The notes under the pieces were generated by a model. The model saw only the letters and a list, made by a program, of their open reading frames with translations. It was not told the DNA's origin and ran no database searches. The position numbers and the translations under genes were made by a program. A stretch of DNA of 64,000 nucleotides from Mucilaginibacter mallensis. Lineage in GTDB: Bacteria > Bacteroidota > Bacteroidia > Sphingobacteriales > Sphingobacteriaceae. Positions 34,542 through 41,209 of the stretch are shown here, in pieces (the stretch's first letter is position 1; every line of letters starts with the position of its first letter). The DNA lies in assembly GCF_900105165.1 (NCBI RefSeq), contig NZ_LT629740.1, forward strand, positions 5,270,001 through 5,334,000. The letters run 5' to 3'.

Positions 34542-35951
34542 ATGAAGAAATTTAAAATAATAACCACACATAAAAAGCTACTTGCTGATACTACCACCCC
34601 GGTAAGCATTTATTTACGCCTGCGGGATGTATTCCCAAATTCACTATTGCTGGAAAGTTCCGACTATCATAGCCGTGAAAACAGCACCAGTTATATCTGC
34701 TGCGAACCCATTGGCGGTATATTGCTGGAAGATGGCAATCTGAAAAAGAAATATCCGGGTGGTACCGAAGAAAACTACAAGCCGGGCGAGTTCGAACTCA
34801 TCAGCCAGATCACTGATTTTTTAAATTGTTTTGAAACCACTGAAACCGGACTGAAAGTAATATCGAACGGTTTGTTCGGCTACTTCGCGCATGAAGCGGT
34901 GGAGCATTTTGAAACCATCAAACTAAAGCAAGTAGAGAACAACAGCAAAAAGATCCCTGAAATGCAATACAACATTTACAGGTATGTTATTGCGATAGAT
35001 CACTTTAAAAATGAACTTTATATCTCTTACAACCAACTGGTAGGTGAACCGCAAAACGGTGGAATTGAAAAATTAGAGTATCTGATCAAAAACAAGAACT
35101 TCCCGGAATATACCTTCCAAAGCAAGGAAGCCGAGCAATCAAATCTGACCAACGAGGGCTTTATAGCGATAGTTGAAAAGATGAAGCAGCATATTTATCG
35201 CGGCGATGTTTTTCAGATCGTACCATCGAGGGCGTTTTCCAAACAGTTCCAGGGTGATGAATTTAATGTGTACAGGGCTTTGCGTTCGATCAATCCATCG
35301 CCATACCTGTTCTATTTTGATTATGGCGATTTCAGGATCTTCGGCTCATCGCCGGAGGCACAGATCACTATTAAGAATCGCGTTGCCAGTATCTTCCCTA
35401 TCGCAGGTACGTTTAAACGAACCGGTGATGATATTAAGGATGCCGAACTGGCGCAGAAACTGATCGAGGACCCGAAGGAATCAGCAGAACACGTGATGCT
35501 GGTTGACCTGGCCCGTAACGATTTGAGTCGGCATTGCGAGCAGGTAGAAGTTAAGGCATTTAAGGAAGTGCAGTATTATTCACACCTGATCCATTTGGTA
35601 TCGCATGTTAGTGGTAAACTGCTACCGGGTGTGGCTTCATTTAAGGTGGTGGCCGATACATTCCCGGCAGGCACATTAAGTGGCGCGCCAAAATATCGGG
35701 CAATGGAGATCATCGATGAGAACGAGAAGACCAAACGCAGCTTTTACAGCGGTGCCATTGGCTACCTTGGCTTTAACGGCGACTTTAACCATGCCATTAT
35801 GATACGCTCATTTTTAAGCAAGAACAACACCCTGCATTACCAGGCCGGCGCAGGTATAGTAGCAGGCTCAATACCTGAAATGGAACTGAAAGAAGTAGAC
35901 AACAAAATAGCGGCTTTGAGAAAAGCCATAGAATTAGCTGAGGAATTATAG
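34542..35951 (+). CDS. trpE: Anthranilate synthase component I
   Basis: 469 residues from ATG at 34542 (MKKFKIITTHKKLLADTTTP). The chorismate-binding core is complete: FQIVPSRAFSKQF, SPYLFYFDYG, GSSPEAQI, IAGTFKRTGDD, AEHVMLVDLARNDLSRHCE, GTLSGAPKYRAMEIIDE and YSGAIGYLGFNGD. The N-terminal SSDYHSRENSTSY segment carries the LLES motif expected for feedback binding of tryptophan. The frame is open further upstream through the leader region to 34434, but that would overlap the attenuator. It converts chorismate to anthranilate with TrpG, encoded next. Confidence 0.97.
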   Translation: MKKFKIITTHKKLLADTTTPVSIYLRLRDVFPNSLLLESSDYHSRENSTSYICCEPIGGILLEDGNLKKKYPGGTEENYKPGEFELISQITDFLNCFETTETGLKVISNGLFGYFAHEAVEHFETIKLKQVENNSKKIPEMQYNIYRYVIAIDHFKNELYISYNQLVGEPQNGGIEKLEYLIKNKNFPEYTFQSKEAEQSNLTNEGFIAIVEKMKQHIYRGDVFQIVPSRAFSKQFQGDEFNVYRALRSINPSPYLFYFDYGDFRIFGSSPEAQITIKNRVASIFPIAGTFKRTGDDIKDAELAQKLIEDPKESAEHVMLVDLARNDLSRHCEQVEVKAFKEVQYYSHLIHLVSHVSGKLLPGVASFKVVADTFPAGTLSGAPKYRAMEIIDENEKTKRSFYSGAIGYLGFNGDFNHAIMIRSFLSKNNTLHYQAGAGIVAGSIPEMELKEVDNKIAALRKAIELAEEL

Positions 35952-35954
35952 TAC

Positions 35955-36077
35955 AGCCCCCTAACCCCCTGAGGGGGGAACGAACGTGGCAATTTAAATA
36001 AGATATAGTTTGTAAAAAGAGATATGACAACTGATAAAAATATAAATACTTCCTCCCCCTTCAGGGGGTCGGGGGGC
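35955..36077. repeat. Repeat family G, inverted pair around the trpE-trpG gap
   Basis: The left unit AGCCCCCTAACCCCCTGAGG and GGGGAAC (35955-35981) starts 4 bases after the trpE stop. The right unit TCCCCCTTCAGGGGGTCGGG and GGGC (36054-36077) is inside the trpG coding region. The pair is inverted. Confidence 0.9.
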
Positions 36078-36650
36078 ATATTAATAATAGATAACTACGA
36101 TTCCTTCACCTACAACCTGGTGCATTTGGTTAATGAAATTGGCCTGCAATGCACCGTTTGGAGGAACGACCAGTTTAATATTGCCGATGTGGATGCTTAT
36201 GATAAGATCATCCTGTCGCCAGGGCCGGGTATCCCGTCTGAGGCGGGTTTATTGCTGGATGTGATCGAGAAATACTCGCCAACTAAAAGTATTTTTGGCG
36301 TATGCCTTGGTCAGCAGGCCATTGCGGAGGTGTTTGGCGGTAAACTGTATAACTTAAACCAACCCATGCATGGGATTGCAACGCCTATTAAGGTAACCGA
36401 TGAAAAGGAACAGCTTTTCATTGGCTTGCCACAAAGCTTTAAAGTAGGCAGGTACCACTCATGGGTGGTGGATGAAAAGGCTGTGCCTGATGTATTAACC
36501 GTAACTGCCATTGATGAAGAAGATAACTCGGTTATGGCATTAAGGCATAAGGAATACGATGTCCGCGGTGTACAATTTCACCCGGAATCGATATTAACTG
36601 AGTATGGTAAAGAAATTATGAAAAACTGGATTAACCCCCCGACCCCCTAA
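36024..36650 (+). CDS. trpG: Anthranilate synthase component II (glutamine amidotransferase)
   Basis: 208 residues. The class-I glutaminase triad is present: C94 (FGVCLGQQ), H186 and E188 (VQFHPES). It supplies ammonia to TrpE. The conserved start of the fold, ILIIDNYDSFTYNLVHL, begins only at residue 19. The first 18 residues are extra, and residues about 10-18 (SSPFRGSGG) are encoded by a family G repeat (36054-36077). The last residues PPTP and the TAA stop also lie in a family G unit. The reading frame is kept, so the repeat is translated. It follows trpE by 72 bases. Confidence 0.95.
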   Translation: MTTDKNINTSSPFRGSGGILIIDNYDSFTYNLVHLVNEIGLQCTVWRNDQFNIADVDAYDKIILSPGPGIPSEAGLLLDVIEKYSPTKSIFGVCLGQQAIAEVFGGKLYNLNQPMHGIATPIKVTDEKEQLFIGLPQSFKVGRYHSWVVDEKAVPDVLTVTAIDEEDNSVMALRHKEYDVRGVQFHPESILTEYGKEIMKNWINPPTP

Positions 36651-36732
36651 AGGTGGAGCCGGAATAGGGCAAATTTATTGGATATGACACAAAATAACAA
36701 TCAAAAGCTCCCCCTTCAGGGGGCTGGGGGGA
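36633..36732. repeat. Repeat family G, inverted pair around the trpG-trpC gap
   Basis: The left unit (36633-36657, AACCCCCCGACCCCCTAAAG) carries the trpG stop codon. The right unit (36708-36732, CTCCCCCTTCAGGGGGCTGG and GGGGAC) is inside trpC. Confidence 0.9.
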
Positions 36733-37511
36733 CTATCTTAGATAAAATAGTACTTAACAAACGCAGGGAAGTTGAATCCGCTAAAAAGCGGGTTTCATAC
36801 ACCAAATTGGAAGAGTCTGACCTTTTTCAGCGGGATACCTATTCGTTCAGGGAGTTTTTGTTGCATCCTGATCGTACCGGCATTATCGCGGAGTTTAAAC
36901 GCAAATCGCCGTCAAAAGGGATCATTAATGATAAGGTAACAGTAAAACAAGTAACCAATGGTTATGATGCTGCCGGTGCATCGGCATTATCGGTACTAAC
37001 CGACAGGCAGTTCTTTATGGGCAAAAAAGCCGACCTGATCAAAGCGCGCCAGGTAAATACCATTCCTGTATTACGTAAGGATTTTATGATAGATCCTTAC
37101 CAGATAATCGAGGCCAAAGCTTTAGGCGCGGATATTATATTACTGATAGCCGCGATCCTTACTCCTGCCGAGATAGATCAATTGGCATCACTGGCCAAAA
37201 GCATAGGCTTAAATGTGTTGCTTGAGATACATAACTTAGAGGAACTGGAACGCAGTATCAACCCAAACCTGGATGCCATTGGCGTAAACAACCGTAACCT
37301 GGCTGATTTTACCGTTTCGGTAGAAACATCATACAAACTGGCGGAGCATATCCCGGCTGAGTTTTTAAAGATCTCGGAAAGTGCTATCAGCAACCCGCAA
37401 ACTATTAAGGAGCTGAAGAAAGCTGGTTTTAATGGTTTCCTGATCGGTGAGAATTTTATGAAACAGGCTGATCCGGGGTTGGCGATGATGGAGTTTGTGA
37501 AGGAGTTGTAA
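36684..37511 (+). CDS. trpC: Indole-3-glycerol phosphate synthase
   Basis: 275 residues from ATG at 36684 (MTQNNNQKLPLQGAGG). Core motifs are EFKRKSPSKGII, VLTDRQFFMG, VLRKDFMIDPYQI, IGVNNRNL and ISESAISNP, the complete TIM-barrel active site. The natural start of the family (ILDKI plus KRREVE) begins at residue 18. The preceding LPLQGAGG comes from a family G repeat. No trpD lies between trpG and trpC, and no trpF, trpB or trpA follow, so the operon in this window is reduced to E-G-C. A family B repeat follows the gene. Confidence 0.96.
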   Translation: MTQNNNQKLPLQGAGGTILDKIVLNKRREVESAKKRVSYTKLEESDLFQRDTYSFREFLLHPDRTGIIAEFKRKSPSKGIINDKVTVKQVTNGYDAAGASALSVLTDRQFFMGKKADLIKARQVNTIPVLRKDFMIDPYQIIEAKALGADIILLIAAILTPAEIDQLASLAKSIGLNVLLEIHNLEELERSINPNLDAIGVNNRNLADFTVSVETSYKLAEHIPAEFLKISESAISNPQTIKELKKAGFNGFLIGENFMKQADPGLAMMEFVKEL

Positions 37512-37531
37512 AGACTACCCTTTTCTGCCAC

Positions 37532-37628
37532 CGTCATTGCGAGCTACGAAGCAATCTCTATGCTATACAGAGCGAACAGAAATGCTGGACCTGCCTACGT
37601 AGAGATTGCTTCGTACCTCGCAATGACG
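37532..37628. repeat. Repeat family B, inverted pair
   Basis: CGTCATTGCGAGCTACGAAG then CAATCTCTA on the left and TAGAGATTGCTTCGTACCTC then GCAATGACG on the right, a 38-base spacer between. Single arms occur at 14313 and, split around a family A unit, at 52370 and 52570. Confidence 0.9.
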
Positions 37629-37648
37629 CTTTGATAGTTATTACAAAT

Positions 37649-37673
37649 AGCGATGGGTTTGAAACCCATCACT
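37649..37673. repeat. Repeat family F hairpin, copy 2
   Basis: AGCGATGGGTTTGAAACCCA then TCACT. The perfect core is GATGGGTT-TGA-AACCCATC. It matches 26388-26416. Confidence 0.75.
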
Positions 37674-37777
37674 ATGAACTATAAGGCTATTTGCCGATTT
37701 TGTCATCCATAATCTACCGAAACCGACACATGGGCAGATTTTATTAACTTGGCAATTGATTTGATATACAATACTTA

Positions 37778-38962
37778 ATGAAGCAAAAATTTTATGATAC
37801 TGCTGAGAAGCAGGAAAGGGCTGTACTGGTTGGTGTAATTACACCGCATCAAACCGATGAGCAGACCAAGGAGTATTTAGAAGAATTGCAGTTTCTGGTA
37901 GAAACCGCCGGGGCGGAGACTGTCAAAACTTTTACCCAAAAACTACAGCGCCCTGATCGTGCCACATTTGTTGGCTCGGGACGTTTGGAGGATATTAAGG
38001 CCTTTGTTACCGAAGAAGAAATTGATATAGTAGTTTTTGATGATGAGCTTACCCCATCGCAACTGCGTAATATAGAGAACGAATTACAGGTTAAGATCCT
38101 CGACCGCAATAACCTGATACTGGATATATTCGCCGGGCGTGCACAAACAGCGCAGGCTAAAAGCCAGGTTGAACTGGCACAGCTGCAATATTTACTACCA
38201 CGCCTTACCCGTTTATGGACCCACTTAGAGCGTCAAAAAGGTGGTATAGGTATGCGCGGACCGGGTGAGTCGCAAATTGAGACTGACCGCCGTTTGATAT
38301 TGAACAAGATTTCGCTGTTAAAAGAAAAACTTAGGCAGATAGATCGCCAGAACGAAACGCAGCGTAAAAACCGTGTGGCTATGGTACGTGTGGCATTGGT
38401 GGGTTATACCAACGTGGGTAAATCAACCATCATGAACATGATCTCCAAATCAGAAGTATTTGCCGAGAACAAATTGTTTGCTACGCTGGATACTACGGTT
38501 AGAAAGGTGGTGATAGAGAATGTGCCATTCTTACTATCAGATACTGTAGGTTTCATCCGCAAATTGCCTCACCATTTGGTAGAGTGTTTTAAATCGACAT
38601 TGGATGAAGTACGCGAAGCAGATATTTTGGTACACGTAGTAGATGTATCGCATCCCAATTTTGAAGACCAGATTAGAACCGTTAACGAAACGCTGAAAGA
38701 TCTGGGTGTGATAGATAAGCCAACCATCACCGTATTTAACAAAATAGATGCTTACCAACCGGTGCAGAACCATACAGGCGAAGAAGTTGAGCCATTAACC
38801 CTCGACGACTTTAAACACAGCTGGATGGCCAAGAACAACAGCCCGGCTATCTTCATATCTGCCACTAAAAAGGAGAATATCGACGAATTCAGGAAGATGT
38901 TATATGATAAGGTGGTAGAGATACATGCGGCTAGGTATCCTTATGATCAGTTGTTGTATTGA
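37778..38962 (+). CDS. hflX: GTPase HflX
   Basis: 394 residues. The N-terminal HflX domain contains GRAQTAQAKSQVELAQLQYL and GGIGMRGPGESQIETDRR. The G-domain shows G1 GYTNVGKST, G3 DTVGF, G4 NKID and G5 SATKKEN. It is a ribosome-splitting GTPase that rescues stalled or heat-damaged 70S and, in some species, acts on antibiotic-stalled ribosomes. A family G unit overlaps the last base of its stop codon. It stands alone between trpC and the convergent mqnD. Confidence 0.95.
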   Translation: MKQKFYDTAEKQERAVLVGVITPHQTDEQTKEYLEELQFLVETAGAETVKTFTQKLQRPDRATFVGSGRLEDIKAFVTEEEIDIVVFDDELTPSQLRNIENELQVKILDRNNLILDIFAGRAQTAQAKSQVELAQLQYLLPRLTRLWTHLERQKGGIGMRGPGESQIETDRRLILNKISLLKEKLRQIDRQNETQRKNRVAMVRVALVGYTNVGKSTIMNMISKSEVFAENKLFATLDTTVRKVVIENVPFLLSDTVGFIRKLPHHLVECFKSTLDEVREADILVHVVDVSHPNFEDQIRTVNETLKDLGVIDKPTITVFNKIDAYQPVQNHTGEEVEPLTLDDFKHSWMAKNNSPAIFISATKKENIDEFRKMLYDKVVEIHAARYPYDQLLY

Positions 38963-39100
38963 GCCCCCTGCCCCCTAAAGGGGGAGATTTATAATTGCAC
39001 TCGTCTGTGTGACGAGTGCTTAACTCTTTTGGGGATTTGTAATGCCCGGGCGATACAATCGCTAACCCATTTTAAGCACTCGTCACAGACGAGCGCAATG
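38962..39100. repeat. Repeat family G unit and family E pair between hflX and mqnD
   Basis: The family G unit 38962-38987 is single (AGCCCCCTGCCCCCTAAAGG). It is followed by an inverted family E pair: left arm around 38997-39024 with CTCGTCTGTG then TGACGAGTGCTTAA, right block 39041-39099. The latter shares 58 bases with 19019-19077. Confidence 0.85.
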
Positions 39101-39118
39101 AAGTTTGGAGAAGATGGG

Positions 39119-39985
39119 CTACGTTAAAAATATATTTTCCTTTATTTCCGGTATAATTCCCTTTTCCAGGGCGGTATCAAACAACAATTTTATCGCTTTT
39201 TTACCTTCTTCGCCCAGATCAAGGGAGTATTTGTTTACATAAAGGTCTATATGCTTATACATCACCTCCTCGCTCATTTCCTGCGCGTGGGAGCGGATAA
39301 ACTCTAGTCCGGATTTTGGGTTGGCAAACGCGAACTCTACCGATTTACGTAGCACCCGGTTTATTTTATGCTGAACAGCTTCAGGTAAATTACGGTTAGC
39401 CACAATACCCCCAAGCGGGATGGCGCAGCCGGTTTGTTTTTCCCAGTAATCACCCAGGTCGATGATCTTTTTCAGTCCTTTATCCTGGTAAGTAAAGCGG
39501 TTTTCATGAATGATTAGCCCCACATCAACGTGGCCTTCCAGTACGGCATCTTCAATATCCGAGAAAACTAGTTCCTGCTTATTGGTAGCCTCCGGAAACG
39601 CCAATCCTAATAAGAAGTTAGCGGTAGTGTATTTGCCGGGAATACCGATCAAAGGATTTCGGATTTCTGATGTACGATCTTGGATTTGATTGTTTTGTAA
39701 ATCCGAAATCGAAATTTCTAAATCCGAAATCAACATCGGTCCTACGCCAAAACCTAAAGCACTGCCTGCATCCAGCAATACATATTTATCGGCTATATAG
39801 GCAAATGCGTGGTAGCTCAGTTTGGTAATATCCAGCTCGCCGCGGAAAGCTTTTTGGTTAAGCGTTTCCACATCATCATAAAACACTTCAAATTCCAAAC
39901 CTTCCGTGTCAATTTTATGGTGAATTAAAGCGTCAAAAATAAAGGTATCATTAGGGCAAGGCGAAAAGCCGAGGGATAGTTTCAT
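39119..39985 (-). CDS. mqnD: 1,4-dihydroxy-6-naphthoate synthase (futalosine menaquinone pathway)
   Basis: 288 residues. The N-terminus MKLSLGFSPCPNDTFIFDAL and FRGELDITKLSYHA, GSALGFGVGPMLIS and GIPGKYTTANFLL are family signatures of the MqnA/MqnD periplasmic-binding-like fold. It converts cyclic de-hypoxanthine futalosine to dihydroxynaphthoate. Between GPMLIS and GIPGKY, where the family usually has a short variable loop, residues about 88-111 are encoded by a block of gene-gap repeat (39654-39732). mqnB follows upstream on the same strand, 62 bases away, so the two may form one operon. Confidence 0.93.
   Translation of the reverse strand: MKLSLGFSPCPNDTFIFDALIHHKIDTEGLEFEVFYDDVETLNQKAFRGELDITKLSYHAFAYIADKYVLLDAGSALGFGVGPMLISDLEISISDLQNNQIQDRTSEIRNPLIGIPGKYTTANFLLGLAFPEATNKQELVFSDIEDAVLEGHVDVGLIIHENRFTYQDKGLKKIIDLGDYWEKQTGCAIPLGGIVANRNLPEAVQHKINRVLRKSVEFAFANPKSGLEFIRSHAQEMSEEVMYKHIDLYVNKYSLDLGEEGKKAIKLLFDTALEKGIIPEIKENIFLT
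39654..39732. repeat. Intragenic repeat inside mqnD
   Basis: On the + strand the block starts GATTTCGGATTTCTGATG and ends AAATCCGAAATC, giving inverted words GATTTCGGATTT / AAATCCGAAATC. Between them are further copies of AAATC and GAAATTTC. It is in frame with mqnD and replaces a variable loop. Confidence 0.75.
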
Positions 39986-39996
39986 AGCGTAATTGT

Positions 39997-40075
39997 TATT
40001 AGTGAGTGGTGAGCAGTGAGTGGTGAATAGTTGGCAAAACCACTTAACTATTCACTAATCAACCAATCAACCAAC
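39997..40075. repeat. Repeat family H (TGAGTGG / TTGATTAGTG words), overlaps the mqnB 3' end
   Basis: Words such as TAGTGAGTGGTGAGCAGTGA and CTATTCACTAATCAACCAAT recur in this gap as an imperfect palindrome. The right part (40048-40075) is the end of mqnB, including its stop codon. Similar gap fillers are at 41855, 53200, 54590 and 55843. Confidence 0.7.
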
Positions 40076-40704
40076 TCGAGAGCAAATGTATTCAGATTTT
40101 TAATTGCCAGCCCTATCTGCCAGGCATCGCGATTGCGTTTTTCTACGTAATTTGACACTGCCCTGATCTGCAAACTTGGTATACCCGCCTCTCTGCAGGC
40201 ATAAAAGAATGCCGCGCCTTCCATGCTTTCCAGCTGGGCATTCATACGGTCGCTTAATTTTTTTATTGATGTATCATTGCCATGCACTGTATTTACGGTA
40301 ACTGCATTTACTTTTTTCAGGTTGAATTTTTCAGGCAGCTGATACGTGGCCCTAAAGCTGCTTTCTCCAAAACCCAATTTATCGATAGTGATAAAATCTT
40401 CATCATCCTCAGCGCCTAGCTCTGCCAGATCATCCTCAACAATTTCTAAAACATCGCCCAAAGCAATATCCTTATCAAAACTGCCGCAGATACCTAAGTT
40501 TATAGCCAGGTCATATTTATTTGCAGCCAAATGCTTCCCCATCGCAAACGCGGTAGCCACCATACCGGCGCCGGTTATGAGAAAGTCTATAGTCTGGAAT
40601 CCTGAGTCTTGAGTCTGACTTTCGACCGAAGACTGAGGGCTTAAGACTCCAGACTTAAGACTCTCGACTTCAAACAAAGTAGCAGCTACAACTAATACGC
40701 GCAT
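40048..40704 (-). CDS. mqnB: Futalosine hydrolase
   Basis: 218 residues from ATG at 40704 (MRVLVVAATLFEVESL). Nucleoside-phosphorylase-like motifs are FLITGAGMVATAFAMGKHL, LAINLGICGSFDK and SMEGAAFFYACREAGIPSLQ then IRAVSNYVEKR. It releases hypoxanthine from futalosine before MqnC/MqnD act. Residues about 14-40 (starting ESLKSGVLSPQSS) are encoded by an inserted repeat (40583-40671), and the last residues VDWLISE with the stop codon also consist of family H words. The upstream ATG-less extension (MTMRV) is not needed. Confidence 0.92.
   Translation of the reverse strand: MRVLVVAATLFEVESLKSGVLSPQSSVESQTQDSGFQTIDFLITGAGMVATAFAMGKHLAANKYDLAINLGICGSFDKDIALGDVLEIVEDDLAELGAEDDEDFITIDKLGFGESSFRATYQLPEKFNLKKVNAVTVNTVHGNDTSIKKLSDRMNAQLESMEGAAFFYACREAGIPSLQIRAVSNYVEKRNRDAWQIGLAIKNLNTFALELVDWLISE
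40583..40671. repeat. Intragenic repeat inside mqnB
   Basis: AAGTCTATAGTCTGGAATCC, TGAGTCTTGAGTCTGACTTTC, then TTAAGACTCCAGACTTAAGA form a mirrored array of AGTCT / AGACT words with dyad symmetry around 40627. It is in frame with mqnB and lies in a variable loop between the first two strands. Confidence 0.75.
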
Positions 40705-40758
40705 TGTCAATTTATTTTTTGGTTGCTAAGATAAAACATATGCCTTGTTTTTGTTTTG

Positions 40759-40766
40759 TATATTTG
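40759..40766 (+). promoter_or_regulatory. Candidate -7 element for queD-folE
   Basis: TATATTTG matches TAnnTTTG and lies 14 bases before the queD ATG. The -33 region is not clear. If correct, the 5' leader is only about 10 bases. Confidence 0.45.
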
Positions 40767-40780
40767 CACCCACAAATATT

Positions 40781-41200
40781 ATGATGATATATATTACGCG
40801 CAAAGAGCATTTTAATGCCGCTCATAGAATGTATCGTGAGGAATGGAGCGCAGAGAAAAACAATGAGGTGTTTGGCAAATGTGCCAACCCTAACTGGCAT
40901 GGCCATAACTATAACCTTTTTGTAACAGTAAAGGGACAGGTTACCCACGCAACGGGCTATTTGATCGATCTTAAAGAGCTGAAAATTATCATTAATGATT
41001 ACGTTATCGAAAAGCTCGACCACAAGAATATCAATAAGGATGTTGAATTTATGGCCGGCAAAATGGCATCAACCGAGCTACTTTGTATCGAGATATTTAA
41101 CCAGCTGAAAGCCCCTATCGAGACTTATGACGGCGTGTTCCTGCATTCAGTGAAGTTATACGAAACTGAAAATAACTCCGCTGAATACTTCGGCGACTAA
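40781..41200 (+). CDS. queD: 6-carboxytetrahydropterin synthase / PTPS family protein
   Basis: 140 residues from ATG at 40781 (MMIYITRKEHFNAAH). A second ATG directly follows. Zinc ligands H15, H40 and H42 are seen in HFNAAH and NWHGHNY, and the nucleophile is C34 (FGKCANP). The family converts 7,8-dihydroneopterin triphosphate to 6-carboxy- or 6-pyruvoyl-tetrahydropterin. In bacteria the queuosine-pathway role (QueD) is most common. It is 9 bases before folE, which makes its substrate, so they form a functional pair. A start at 40745 is open but non-conserved. Confidence 0.9.
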   Translation: MMIYITRKEHFNAAHRMYREEWSAEKNNEVFGKCANPNWHGHNYNLFVTVKGQVTHATGYLIDLKELKIIINDYVIEKLDHKNINKDVEFMAGKMASTELLCIEIFNQLKAPIETYDGVFLHSVKLYETENNSAEYFGD

Positions 41201-41209
41201 CCTATAAAG

